Below, piece after piece: positions 37,601 to 49,393 of a stretch of DNA of 64,000 nucleotides; the stretch's first letter is position 1, and every line of letters begins with the position of its first letter. This DNA comes from Marisa cornuarietis. Its lineage: Eukaryota; Mollusca; Gastropoda; Architaenioglossa; Ampullariidae. Location of the stretch: assembly GCA_004794655.1 (NCBI GenBank), contig SMMW01000534.1, forward strand, positions 3,839,001-3,903,000. Reading direction: 5' to 3'. A model generated the notes under the pieces. The model had not been told where the DNA came from, searched no databases, and saw only the letters and a list, made by a program, of their open reading frames with translations. Made by a program: the position numbers and the translations under genes.

Positions 37601-38657
37601 TATATTTTTTCGACGGAGGGAGACAATTCCTAGATTTTGATCTCGTCGCTATTCGTCCAACACAAACGTTCGGAAATATGCGAGGGTGACGATAAAATGA
37701 GGGTATAGGATCCATACTACGGGTACCTTTGGGGAAAAATCATTCTGCTACAAAGTGCAGTGAAAGGCGAGGTTGGCGAGATAACGAGTTGAAAACTTTA
37801 TTTCGAAAAAAAAAACACAAATACCATCCAATTTTAAATGTCATGGGTCGTCAATGTTAATTTTCTAATTCCGAAACAGAAATATTTGTAAAATGAAGCT
37901 TGAGATGGCAAGCTGCTCCTGGTATTGTAATTCCATTGACGGCTCTGTCGTTAGTTACAGTAATTACTAATAATTTCTGTCTTCCATTCCAGTAGAACAA
38001 TTTCATATTTCACCTACCAGGCAAAGAAAAGACTTAAAAGTATGCGAATATTTCTCGTGCCAAAAAAAAAGAAAGATTTCAAATGGTTTGTGAAGTATCG
38101 TTCAAGCTTATTCCAAGGTGTTTTAAGTGTTTAGGGAAAAAAGTAAGGACACGGAAAGATATCCCTTTGGGAAAAAATATGCACTTGAAGTTCTTCGTTA
38201 CTTCCTTCCAAACGTATTTTCGTTCAAATTCAAATAGCAGTAGAAAACGCCACGAGCAAGCAACTTTTCTCTCTCCCCTTTGAGCACTTCTCAGCGAATG
38301 TTCTCCATTTCCTCCTACTCACATTTCCCTTCCTTTTTTTCCTTTTATCCCGGCTTCATTTATACATGGTCATCTGTGACATGTATCTGCTTCTCTTCTC
38401 ATAGAGCTTCCTCTTCTGTCATTCTTCCATGTTTATGCACATGCATAGAGCAGACGCTATTTCACGTGACTTCATCGAAAAGTGCACAGAGGTCAACCTG
38501 CCGCAAGCGCCCTTCTAGACTTCGAGTTCGAAGTGAGTTCAGGAGGAATTTTTATTATTATTAATATCCAGAAATTGTGAGTTTCTGCTGTATCGGCAAT
38601 TTAAGTTACTTGAATGCAAGAGATTCTGAACGGTGTGTCATGGTTTGTTTTTAATGC

Positions 38658-38697
38658 TTGTTTGTTTGCTTGTTTGTTTGCTGGTTTGTTTGTTTGT
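38658..38697. repeat. (TTTG)n imperfect tetranucleotide repeat
   Basis: About ten TTTG units with two C/G interruptions. Confidence 0.9.
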
Positions 38698-39890
38698 CAT
38701 CTATTTTCCGAGAAAAAATACGAGAACAGAATGTGACTCGGCACAGTTGGCAGAGTGATCACAAAACACCGACCAATACTTTGATTTATCATCAGCAGAG
38801 CGAGAGGGAAAATTGGATGTGAATGGAGAGGAAGAGTGTAAGAATGTGAGAGAGAGCTATCCATTTACGGTGATAATTGCAACGCAAAGATAGTCCTTTA
38901 CAGCAAGAGTGATACGATGCTATATGCTGGGGGTTATTTTTCATTATTTCTATACTGTACTTCCCTTCCCTCCCATGGCCTTGAAACTGTGTGGTATTTA
39001 AATACCATTCTGCCGTTTCACTGCGTGTTATATAGTATTATGCTGCTTGGTTTCGCTGTGCTCGGTGATGCTGTCCTACACTGTCAAGTCAGCGTGTCGG
39101 TTCTGCTGGTCTTTTTGTGTATTGAAGTTAGGGAGCAGGGGAAAGGAGTTCCCTAATGACCCTAATGCCTTCGATACCATAGCAACGCAATCGCAGCACC
39201 CGGTCGCTCACTTAGTACCCAGTCTGTTATTTGTTCCTTTTGCACTAAGAAGATTCACATTTGACCGTAATGTTCTACGTACTGATTACTGAGAGATAAA
39301 TGCGTTTCTGAACTACTATAAGGCTCTCTCTTCTGTAAGAGGCAAAACACAAAAAGGCTAATTTACAGATCGGTATAATTATACCAGTCTGGATTCGGTT
39401 ATGCTATGATACCTGGAAAGGCCATCATTACCGTGTCAGTGCTGTAATTTGTGTGACGGTATCCATGGCATAATTTGTGTGACGGCGTTTAAAAGTTTTA
39501 GCAAGATTATCTTTTTGATGAGATCTTTTACACTGGTTTATGTTTATTATTGTTTATGTAATATTTAATAAGCGCTCTGTTCATTTTTCAAAAATTCTCT
39601 TTTATCCTTCCTTCCACTTTCTTTACTGAATGCAGCTTCTCAGTTCTCTTTCATCCCAGTCTTTCATCTTTGTTTCGTCTAAATTCGTAGTTTCTTGTTT
39701 TTATTTCACTTTCTCGTTGTGACTTTATTTCTCCATAGCTTCTGGTTGTTTTCTTATTTCAGTATATCTTCATAATCTGGACCAGCAAAGAAGCGACAAG
39801 AGCTAGGACCTGGTAATAAAGGTGCTGCTACTTGACTGACAGTTAAGATCGCCGCCACCTTTCTGTCCCCTGGCACGGTCGGCCGCATTG

Positions 39891-40334
39891 CGTCGCCTCA
39901 TCCGAAGCCTCGTGTTCATTGGCTGACGTCACACAGACGGCTGCAGCTTTCTTGTGGTGCTTGTCACACGTGTCCTTGTCGCCTGCAGCATTTGCCTGAA
40001 CGACTTGCCCGCCATCTTTGGTGCACTCTTAGGACCCACTGACGAGACAGCGGCCGGCCTCATAGACAAGTTTAGCAAAACATCACAGCTCCTCAACCCA
40101 CCACAACCCAACTCACCGCACCCCCCCCCTCCCGGGGTTTATGCAAGTTTCTGAAAATGAACGTGCGTGCCCAGCGGGCGACACAAACAAGTTCGGCAGG
40201 CATGCGCGCTAATCTTTGACCCCGATTTGCATTCGTCTGTCTAAAATCGTTTTATTTTGCGAAAATATATTTTTCTTTGCTCTTAACCTTTTACGACAAC
40301 CTCTCTTTCTTGGCGACGGAACGTGTGGCCCGCC
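39891..40334 (+). promoter_or_regulatory. Putative GC-rich promoter / 5' leader of the single-exon gene
   Basis: The sequence turns clearly more GC- and CpG-rich just upstream of the 40,335 start codon, against an AT-rich background. It contains CGCCATCTTTG at about 40,009-40,019, close to the YY1 core often found near TATA-less animal promoters. No TATA box is evident near a likely start site. The transcription start cannot be placed from sequence alone. Confidence 0.35.
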
Positions 40335-41084
40335 ATGTCGTCCCCGGGCAAAGTTCACGACCCTTTGTTTCACTATGAAACTCACTTCCCGGAACGCTTT
40401 TCTCGTCTGCACATGGGCAGCGAGTTTAGTCACTCCGGGTCCTTCAAGAAGTCGCGGAAGACCAAGCAGCGGACAGGAGCCCGTTACAAGACGCAGCCCG
40501 TCACCTTCGACGAAATCAAGGAAGTAGACGAGGAGGCTGCCGCGGCCGGCGGTGCCTCCGAGGAGGGCGGCGGGGGATCTGCGGGCGAGGGGAAGGGAGG
40601 GCTGATGGGACACTTCCAGGCCTTCTCGCGCTCCATGGATGGCTTGCTACCCAAATTTCCCGACCGTACGCACGCACCAGCACAGCCGCTATGCGCCCGT
40701 CGCCATGTGGACCGCCCTCCCAGCATCCCCAGCATCCCCGAGAAAGTGGAATCCCAAGCTGGGGGCAAGGCTGGAGCAGCTGACGTCACACCAACGACCC
40801 CTACCCCTCCTTCGATGGCCCTGCCCCCCAGTGCTGAGTCCCTACCTTCCGGCGAGGAACGACTCCGGCAACCCCCCGCTGACGTCATCCAAGTTCCCGG
40901 ATCTCCTCTCGATCAAGGGCAAACCACTCTCTCAGTTCCGGGCCAGGAGGAGGAAGGGGAGTCGACTGCCAAGCCGGTTCCATCTCCAAACATCGCCCCT
41001 CGTCGCCAGAAGGTAACAGCCAAGGCCAAGAAACGACAGAAAGCTGCCGAAGGGGAAGGAAGAGGCAAGGACACGGCCTCTTAG
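40335..41084 (+). CDS. Unrecognised 249-aa protein, apparently single exon
   Basis: ATG at 40,335 lies in a fair context (CCCGCC before it). The frame stays open for 249 codons to a TAG at 41,082-41,084. The first 65 or so residues look like a conserved, charged segment: [20 protein letters not shown], then a basic patch [15 protein letters not shown], then [14 protein letters not shown]. Residues from about 70 to 215 are low-complexity, rich in Gly, Pro, Ser and Glu, and look disordered. The C-terminus is strongly basic ([14 protein letters not shown]) and could be a nuclear-localisation or nucleic-acid-binding tail. There is no signal peptide and no membrane segment. GC content and codon choice differ from the flanks, consistent with a real gene in a CpG-rich island. 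I do not recognise the family. It may be a single-exon gene, or the first exon of a longer one if an internal donor is used. Confidence 0.75.
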   Translation: MSSPGKVHDPLFHYETHFPERFSRLHMGSEFSHSGSFKKSRKTKQRTGARYKTQPVTFDEIKEVDEEAAAAGGASEEGGGGSAGEGKGGLMGHFQAFSRSMDGLLPKFPDRTHAPAQPLCARRHVDRPPSIPSIPEKVESQAGGKAGAADVTPTTPTPPSMALPPSAESLPSGEERLRQPPADVIQVPGSPLDQGQTTLSVPGQEEEGESTAKPVPSPNIAPRRQKVTAKAKKRQKAAEGEGRGKDTAS

Positions 41085-44000
41085 CTGCCATCTTTGATTT
41101 TGTGGGCAAAACATGCGAAATAATCAACGTCAAATTAACGTCATTATTTCTTGTGTCGTTCATCGTTGTTGTGCCCGGAAGCCTGTTTATGTCTGTCGAT
41201 AGGGGTGGCGATGTGAGAACGTCTTTCAGAGAATAACTGCAGGGTTTCCCCCCTCCTACCCCTTGTCTCCCTCTCACCACCTCCCGCACACTCAGCACAG
41301 TCATGCATCTCCCTCCTGACTTCTCCCAACATCGTCATGTTATCTAGTCGTTGCCAAGTTCGCCGATCACTCTTGTGAACATGCTAGCGCAGTATCCTTG
41401 CCTGCTGTCCTCCATGCCACGATACGTGCCCAGACTGCGATGGCCTGTTTCCTGCGTGCAATAGATGATGTCACGATTCTAAATATTCAGCCCATACCCT
41501 CCCCTGTGAACTGTCGGGAGTGGTCACGACAGATTTTTTTAAAATATTTGTACTGTTTTGAATACACCGTTGCACCATCTTACAATTGGAAGAAATTACT
41601 TAGCTGGGTTTTTTTTTTTTTTGGGGGGGGGGCTGGTTAAAGCTTGCTTGGCTCTAAGAGTAAGAAATGGGCATGACAAGACAGCATCAAGTTCAGTTTC
41701 TGAACGTTATGTCTAGTCTTGAACAATATTGTTCAGATCCGTCCAGCTGGAGGTGAAACATCGTGAGGTTAACGATTTAGGATAGTTTTGTAAGCATGTT
41801 AACGAAAGACCTGTCCAAAAACCTGATTGACTTCAGTTGATCGTTTTTGGTGTTTCTGCTGCAGATCGCTGTAGACTATGTAATCCACACACACACACAC
41901 ACATGCAATCACGCACGCACGCACGTCTTGCCCCTAGTACAGCTCCACTAGTGAGTTGATGTCACAAGATATACGTGGCCTAAAGGATTGCAAACGATGT
42001 TATATTTGTCCATGTTAGCGCTGTTACAAACGTAAATATTATCATCCCGTTAAGTCCATTTAAGAACTCGCGCATCGTTTTTATTCGTCAGAGCGGGTCA
42101 AGGTGGTTAAGTTTTGTCTGTTTTCTTATTTGTTTCTCCAGTTTACTTTCAATACGATTGAAGAGGCGTTTGTCTCAGTGAGCTCAGCTCAGCCCGCAGG
42201 GGGGAGGTACGAGGTTCATCGGCTTGCTGTTATTTGCGTTAGACTAAAGGATATATTACGCCCATTAGTAACCGCCATGTTGCTTTATGCGTGCCTCTTT
42301 GTACTTGCTTCTTCCATGAGTCAGCCGGCTACGAGTCTCATCATAGATTTCTTCTGCTTCTTATTTCCCATTCACCCCACTGACCCGGGGTGCCGATAAG
42401 ACAAAGCGTAAGGGGACTTCAGAATCCACCACTTCGATAGTCGAATGAAGGAGTTATCCCGCTTCATATTGTGTCGTTCAGAAAATAAGAACCGTTGCTC
42501 AAGGAAGCAACGCACATTTCAAACGGAATTTCTAGCGTTGAGTGGTTGTTGGGGTTGGAGGTATTTTCTTCTTTAAGGAAGAGGGAGGGTACAACTTTCG
42601 TATGGAAATGTTCAGATGTTCTGACACTTTTTCACAAACTTGAAACTGGGGCTAGGATTATGGTTTGAGTAAGAGTTCTTAAAATGTAAGGGTTTTGTTA
42701 TATAATATGTAAAACCTTATTAACCCTCATCCTAAGCCTTTCCTAATATAACCTACTTTGTTATCGTTAAACCTCTTTTCTGTAAACCTTTGCCATGCCG
42801 TCTGAGCCCTCCCAGAAGAAATGTGGTCAGCGTTTGAGGACTGACTGAGACAGAAAATGTCCAGAGCACTAATTGAGTTTTTTTTCCATTGAAAGACAAA
42901 GAAATGCTACCCCAGCACAGTGCCTTAAAATGATTCTCTGTATAAATGGCAATTATGTGAAGAGTAGTTTACTAAGCACCAATGTACTGCCTGAAAATAT
43001 TGTTTAGAATTACATTGAAATATTTTTAGACTTAACCAGGTTTCTTTCTGGAGACACACCGACTACCATCCAGTTTTGAGAACGTTAAGAGAAAAAAATT
43101 CACTTCAAGTGATCCTTTGTGCAAGTTTGAAGAATGCCCATAAAGAATACATTGAAAGATAATATTTTGTAAATTATCGATAGGAAATGGCTGTGAAAAT
43201 GAGTCAATCAAAATGCGGGGGAACTTTCATTTCTGGGTGTATTATTTCAAAGCTACAGGATTTTTATTTCTGTACTTTTGCATTAGAGCGTAGGACGCTT
43301 GGCATGGCAGTCACGCTTGGCATGGCAGTCAGTATATTATTAGCTAACCTGACAACATTGTCAAAGTGTACCCCTCCCACCACGCTTTCTGCACTCTTAT
43401 TTTACAAATAAAGTGAAAATTGCTTTGTGCAGGTAAGCCAATCAGAATGTATAACACATTTCTTAACAAGAGTAAGAGCGAAACTGGCTAAAACTGTCTT
43501 GTTTCAAGTTTCCAATGTGATCTGTGCTGGACGTTTCTAAAATGAAATGTAACATCTGGCTACAATACACATTTATATAATGTGTATTAAACAAAGGATA
43601 GACATAGACGACCCTAACAAAAAAAAGCAAGCTTCTGGATTGTACGCACATGATGGAAATAACACAAAAGCTTGCGGACTTGATATTTAGTTACAATAGG
43701 TGTGTTGATAAGATCTTTAACCTAAGGGTTAGGGTTAGGGAATCACCTACACGATCAGGTATACTAGGAAATAATGAGAGGCATGAGCTGATAAAAATAT
43801 CGATGAAAGAATTGCGTGTTAAAGAGATGATTTAGCAGCCGAGGTTGGTGGGAAGCTCTGATCAAGAACAATTATTGCTTGTTGATGATGTTAGATGTAG
43901 TCTGATCGAAACAGGATGAAGAAGCTATGGCGTTATGAATATGCTAATTACCCATTAGCATTAGGAGAACACATCATTCCCAACTGCCATGTTGAAAAAG

Positions 44001-44180
44001 TCAGTGGGTCAAACTGTACAGTTAGGAGCTGTACAGACGTGTGTCAGTCGCAGTAACTAATGTACGACGGCTGAAATGACCACGGAGTCGCATGCACTGG
44101 TAGTACAGCAGTGCATGGGACAGTTGCAGATGCTCGGTAGAGCTCAGGGCTCACGTCGTTCATACAGTTGTATCTCTGTG
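41085..44180. other. 3' flank and intergenic stretch
   Basis: Follows the 40,335 gene. It has no convincing further exon. It holds CA and CGCA runs near 41,888-41,927, an 18-bp perfect tandem duplication at 43,296-43,331 and a GGGTTAGGGTTAGGG telomere-like trace near 43,726. A plus-strand AATAAA near 43,407 is too far from the stop to be assigned to that gene. Confidence 0.5.
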
Positions 44181-44182
44181 AG

Positions 44183-44352
44183 GGCGGTCGGTGCCGCAAT
44201 AGTTAGCACCTGTAACCAATACAGCGAGGATTGGCTGTCCTGGGTTCAAATCTCGTTTTAGGTAGGCTGTTCTTTCACTGCGTGTGACATCTGTTAACAT
44301 GACCGGCTGCTTGGACGTGATGTAGCCTTAGTTGCTGGCTCGACATAAAACA
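44183..44352 (+). mobile_element. tRNA-derived SINE, family A, copy with repeated 3' half
   Basis: Same block order as the copy at 22,204. The head starts GGCGGTCGG, the A-box region is degenerate, a B box GGGTTCAAATCTCG lies near 44,244, and the body has CTGTTCTTTCACTGCG and TAGCCTTAGTTGCTGGCTCG. The element is followed by two further partial copies of its own 3' half (next feature). Confidence 0.8.
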
Positions 44353-44363
44353 CCAATTCCCCA

Positions 44364-44464
44364 CTTTCTCTGCGAGTGACAACCGTTTACAGGGGCGGCT
44401 GTTTAGCCATGACATAGCCTTAGTTTTTGTTTTGCTGTTTAGCTGTGACATAGCCCTAGTTGGG
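44364..44464 (+). repeat. Two partial tandem copies of the SINE 3' half
   Basis: The block CTTTCTCTGCGAGTGACAAC...GTTTACAGG...GGCTGTTTAGCCATGACATAGCCTTAGT (44,364-44,427) repeats the body of the preceding SINE. A shorter CTGTTTAGCTGTGACATAGC block (44,433-44,460) repeats it again. This looks like slippage or multimeric retroposition. Confidence 0.65.
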
Positions 44465-46272
44465 GTTTTTTTACGGGATGGGTGGGATTGGTGTTTTACA
44501 GTAAATTTGGTTTGTAACGCGTATTACCATAGTGAGGTGTGGCGACTGGGCAACCGAATAGTCGATTACAGAAAGCCGTATACTTTGTAGTACCCTGTAT
44601 AAAGAGAATCATTTTGTCCAACCAGCTCTCCGTTGAACTGTACCAATTTTGAATTCTCACTGACAATACCCGGAGACTAAACACGCGCGCAGTTCTTTCC
44701 CATTGTAATCGATTTGAGTACTTTTTCTGATTAAGGTTTACATTTAAGACAGAAGGTATGCATACTGCTTGGAAGTTAATATAGGGGTACTTTTTCCGAA
44801 ACTCTTGCCAGTTTTTAAAATATATTGTTTTAAATTTAGTACTTAGAGCTTTTTGGCTTCCAACGCTACATTACGCTGCAGTGGCCTACACTTGTGAAGT
44901 GACTGCCAGCTGGAGTGGTCACCATTATAGTTTCAATCTGCGGCTACACAACATCTTCTCCTATCGAGCTTCAGCAGTTACGGTTATTCTGAAGAGCTCT
45001 TTCGGGTTTTTTTATGTCCTGTGTTTTTTTTTGTTTCGTCAGTGCTCCCGCCTCTGCCTTACCTTTTATTTTCTCCCTATGCCACACCCCATTGTTATGG
45101 TCCGAGGTTTTACTGTATGAACATACCTTCGATCAAAAACCCAACTTGCCTTTTTGTACATAAACACCGTAATTATAAACAAAAGCAAATCGAGTCGATG
45201 AAATGCTGCTTCTGTATTTACTCCACAAACTGCATGGATGCCAAAGTCTGGTCTGTCTGTGGTGAGCTGGACGGCCCACGACTTGTTGTCATTCAATAAA
45301 ATAAAACCTGCTGTATGAAGAACTCGTGTTTGGTTATCATCACGTAACGCTTGCATGCATGCATGCGCGTCTGCAGAAGCAGGTGATCGGGGGAGGTGGA
45401 CGTTTGTGCACAGCTGTGGTGAGGTTCAAAAACAGTTCTTATATGTAAGCCACTGATGCTTGTAACTAACAGCTGATAAATATTTCCAACCCACGAAGTA
45501 TCAAACACACCTCATAAGAGTCTTTCAAAACTTTGGTCATTAATAAAAAAATCTTTAAGCTGTACCATTAAGTATATTCTTGCTGTGTAATCTTGAAAAA
45601 TCTAGAAAACACCAAACAGCTTGATTTTGGTGGCGGTGGTAAAACAAATGTACCACTGATTCTGTAAAATGTGAGGGTTAAGTAAATAATAATTAATACT
45701 ACTATTTTTAAAGTGCTTTACCCGGCTCAAGGCGCTGTAGTAAAGCAAACATAAAAAGTCATATAGAGCGTATATCATTCTAAGGATATATACGCTGTAC
45801 ACAAAAAATCTCATTGCTCTCTCTTACGCGGACGCACACACAAACATATAAAATAGCAAGCACCATGTTACACCACTAAGACACGAGTCCAAAACTGTTG
45901 TTAAGCAAGATGTCGCTGTTTTCTCAGTCCAAGATGTTTATGGCTGTAATTTTGATCTATAGCTTGGGCAGTCCTTTATTTTATCGGCAAGAACAGATTA
46001 ATCAATACTCAGGACAGAACCTTGACCATAGAGATCAGCTGGTTTCATCGCCAACATGCAGAGAGACAAGAACACACATGGTTGGCGCATCTACTGGCAA
46101 CCTTCCCAAACCAGGAAACGAGACGAAGTCGATAAGAAAAAGCCGAGAGGAAGAACAAAGGCCACGGGCAAGGACAAACGGTCCAGGACGATGATAAGGA
46201 TCCCAGCAAGAATCGAAGGCAGGCAGGGAAATCCCAACACATGAAAGCGCAAATAAACAAAGCTGATTCCTG
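44465..46272. other. Intergenic stretch, nothing firmly recognised
   Basis: No supported gene. A 94-codon frame from an ATG at 45,910 has a hydrophobic N-terminus, but nothing else supports it. Confidence 0.45.
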
Positions 46273-46507
46273 CGGTGGTGGTGGTGGTTTTTAGTAGGAA
46301 AGTACTTCTACCATAAGGTGATAGCACACTATGAATGCGAGGGAGCAGGGAGGAAACCGGAATACCCGGAGAAACCCCCGACGGCCAGCCCTGCGAACAG
46401 GTGTCGCATACAGAGTGTCCCGAGATGAAATCTAAACCCAGGGCCTCTCACTGCCGTGGTGACAAGCGAGTGTTATAACCTTAGTTATAACTACGTTACC
46501 GGGCGCC
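46273..46507 (-). mobile_element. tRNA-derived SINE, family B
   Basis: Minus strand. The head starts GGCGCCCGGTAACGTAG at 46,507 and has a B-box-like GGGTTTAGATTTC near 46,440. The first part of the body (CTCGGGACACTCTGTATG, then CTGTTCGCAGGGCTGGCCGTC) resembles family A. The 3' part differs and contains GGTTTCTCCGGGTATTCCGG followed by TTTCCTCCCTGC. I recall a similar block from conserved 'domain' SINE superfamilies in invertebrates, but cannot verify that here. It ends in a CCACCACCACC tract. Confidence 0.65.
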
Positions 46508-49009
46508 ATAGTAAGGCAAACTGCCATTCACAGACTGGACGCCCGAAAAGTGCGCTAAAATAGCAACGGGGATTATTTTCAAAACTGTTGATGAAATCCG
46601 TTTTGATACGGTTGGGTACTGTTCTTACGTGTGCACACATTCTCCTATTTGTATATGTCTTTGTTTTGTGTCTACTTACATAACAATACCCTTACATCAG
46701 AGTGTTAGGAACTCGATCTCTCGCAAATACGCGCACCGGCACACAAATTCAGTATGTCGCAGAAGATTGACTTTTGTATATCAGGTCTTTGACTATCACA
46801 AGAGGAAAGATATACAGAGTATATGTATAGATACGTAACAATTAATATACAAAGAAAACTGTGCATAATGCATTTTGGAGGGTGGGGGTGGAGAGGAGGG
46901 ACTGGTGGTGTTAATGGAGGATTTTGCACTCATTTATCAAAAAAGGAACAATGTCAAAATATCGTCATATATGTCTTTGGTTAATATGAAATGACATAAT
47001 CGTCTCTAGTGCCACAGCTTGGAATTCTCTCTCCCTTTGTCTTCGGGCTTCACGCCCAACCTCTTTTAGAAATTTCTTTTATTTAAATAAATTCAACTAT
47101 TATTATATTTTATTATTATATTTTGCCCTTCCTCCTATATAATAAAATTTTAATAAGATCTTAATGCAGTTCTTTTCTACCCGCAGAACACTGCTATTGT
47201 CAAAAAAAGCAGTGACAGGCGGCATGTACAAAAAGTTCATTTTTAAAATTTTCTGTACACATCAAAGATGCCCTTTATGCGACTGTGTGTCGGCGCCTTT
47301 CTCGGGAACAGATAACTCGCTCACTCTGATTCAACTATTAGTGAACACAGAAAAACACACACAAAAACAAATAAGCTGCAAAATCGTTGCTGAGCCATTA
47401 CTAAATCAAAAGGATAAAACAGAAAAATTATAAGCATGCAGCTTATTTGAAGCATGGTAAAATGACAACACTAGCCTACACTGGTACTGTGGTACCGCAC
47501 AGTCTTTGGTTTGTAAATTACAGAGCTGTTCACCCACTGCCAGACAAATTAATATTCAGCAAAACATTTTCGATGTTCTCTATTGAAAATCAGATTTTGT
47601 GGTTTATTGACCCACAGTTTGGTAAAGCACAGTAGAAAATGATAAACTTTTTATTTTAAACAGGTGTATCTCTAATAAAGGAAAGGAATAAAAACAAGAA
47701 ACAATAGCGTTAATCAATAAATACACAGTCTTTTCATTGTTTAAACAGGTTGACTTGCTTTGTCTACACTGGACTTTCTACCTCAATTCTGAGTCTGGGG
47801 AAAATTTGCTTCCCTTTTTGTCTTATTGCATCAGCTGCTGATAACAGCAATGTTTAAGTTCTCAATAACATGAACCATGACAGACATGTATTAAAATCTT
47901 ATTTAAATTGTTTTAAATCGTAAAAAATCATATGGGTAAACAGCTATGACATTATCAACATAGTTTATAAAATCTCTTCAGTATTCCCTTTTGTCCCCAG
48001 AAACCCACCACAATCATTTTTATATCAGAAACTGGCTTCCCTTTATAATAATGAATAATAAGGAAGATCATTAAATTACTACACAATCTGCACCAGTTAT
48101 AAAAAAGATCTTTGCTATGCATGTGGTTTCGTATAACTATATACATACAGGTGATAAAATACAGGTGATCAAATAACAAGAAGTAACATGTATGTTCCCC
48201 TCCAACTGCCACCTGTCTCCTTCCCTCAAATTTACTTGCACGCGTGAACACACATGCACGCATGCACACAAACATATGAACAAAAACAAACGAAATCCAT
48301 TCATCCTTCTGCCACTTGTAAAACAAAAAATACACAAATGTATGGTGGCATACATGCAATTCAGACATGCCAAGAGAAAGACAAATATGCACACAAAAAA
48401 GAAAATACAATGCAATCAAAATGGCATAATAAAAGATCAACAATTAACTCTGTTCAACTTTTCTACAAGCATCAACTGTTACTAATAAAAACACATACAC
48501 ACCCACCCTAACAAATCAACATCATTTATACCATAAACATCTTAGAAGTTATTCACTGTTTCCAATTATGCGTAACAAACAAGGCTTCAGAATCTTGAGC
48601 TTGTACCAAGAATATCACAGATTTTGCTGGCATATTTAAACAGGATAAAGAGAGTAAATAAAGTCATGCTCCAAATATCACCATGCTGTCAAGTAGACAG
48701 ATACATCTACAACTGTTTGGGAGTCGTTCAATCCATAGCAAGGACGGTTTACAAGTTCATGACCTCATTATATAACTAATCTGCTGTACAAATCATTAAG
48801 TCCCTTTCCTATGCTCAACCTGTTCTATTCACTAGCCTGTCACCAGTAGGCATGCAGATTCTGGTGCCTCTTCCTCAGGTCCTCTCAAAGTCACCCATAT
48901 CCTTCATAAAATCACTAGATGCTCAAAATGACAGTCAGTATTTTATAACAATCATAATAATGTTCATTTATACAGCACCTTGCCACATCAACAAAGGCAG
49001 ACTCAGATG
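46508..49009. other. AT-rich 3' flank of the RPGR-like gene
   Basis: The sequence becomes distinctly AT-rich from about 46.9 kb. I find no exon on either strand. Long minus-strand frames at 47,955-48,443 are hydrophobic translations of AT-rich DNA without recognisable domains. Confidence 0.45.
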
Positions 49010-49017
49010 CTTTACAT
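49010..49017. repeat. Left target-site duplication of hAT-like MITE 1
   Basis: CTTTACAT, differing by one base from CTTTAAAT at 49,204-49,211. Eight bases is the hAT-type length. Confidence 0.6.
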
Positions 49018-49203
49018 CAGCGTTTCTCAACCTTTTACATGTGACACCCCCCCCCCACGCCCCCAGATGAAAAAAATGTACATCCGTGCGCCCCCCTTAG
49101 CCACTAATACCTATATGAGAAAATGACCGCCTTCGCGTACCCCTTGTCACCAAGTCTCCCCCAACCCCCAAGGGGGGCGCACCCCACAGGTTGAGAACCA
49201 TGG
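49018..49203. mobile_element. Non-autonomous hAT-like MITE, unit 1 (186 bp)
   Basis: Begins CAGCGTTTCTCAACCTTTTA and ends CAGGTTGAGAACCATGG, so the ends form imperfect terminal inverted repeats (TTCTCAACCT / AGGTTGAGAA). The interior is C-rich on the left and has AAGGGGGGCGC on the right, giving further inverted complementarity. It has no coding capacity. Flanking 8-bp direct repeats of the type CTTTA(A/C)AT support the hAT superfamily, whose transposases make 8-bp duplications. Confidence 0.8.
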
Positions 49204-49211
49204 CTTTAAAT
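49204..49211. repeat. Shared 8-bp target-site copy between the two MITEs
   Basis: CTTTAAAT, identical to 49,386-49,393. It serves as right flank of unit 1 and left flank of unit 2. Confidence 0.75.
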
Positions 49212-49385
49212 CAGCGTTTCTCAACCTTTTACTTGTGACGCCCCCCCAGACGAATAAAGGTCGTCCGCGCGCCCCCCTTAGCCACGTTACCTATATGAGA
49301 TATGAGGAAATAACCGCCTTTGCGGCCCCCTTTTCAGCAGCTTGCGCCCCCCTTGGGGGCGCGCCCCCCAGGTTGAGAACCGCGG
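49212..49385. mobile_element. Non-autonomous hAT-like MITE, unit 2 (174 bp)
   Basis: Same orientation and family as unit 1: starts CAGCGTTTCTCAACC and ends AGGTTGAGAACCGCGG. The internal landmarks CCCCCCTTAGCCAC and CCTATATGAGA are shared. It is directly followed by CTTTAAAT, identical to the sequence before it. Unit 2 differs from unit 1 by substitutions and small indels. Confidence 0.8.
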
Positions 49386-49393
49386 CTTTAAAT

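Larger units (their letters stand above)
24246..39890. other. Large gene-poor, microsatellite-rich stretch
   Basis: No exon could be supported over about 15 kb. It contains a trinucleotide CAG/CTG-rich block (24,545-24,725), an alternating purine-pyrimidine block (25,710-25,980), a G-rich block (26,423-26,610) and TG/CA arrays near 27,497-27,536, 28,670-28,735, 30,174-30,256, 31,896-31,921 and 34,076-34,096. The longest open frames (about 250-265 codons) are read through these repeats and consist of His/Thr, Cys/Val or Ser/Leu runs. Confidence 0.55.

Noticed and set aside
43724..43742. Interstitial telomere-like GGGTTAGGGTTAGGG
   Set aside because: Only about two and a half units, which is common by chance. 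It does not indicate a chromosome end.
45910..46194. 94-codon frame with a hydrophobic N-terminus and dibasic sites, like a small secreted peptide precursor
   Set aside because: The length is within chance for this window, and the hydrophobic segment and KSR sites are weak evidence without homology or repeated peptides.
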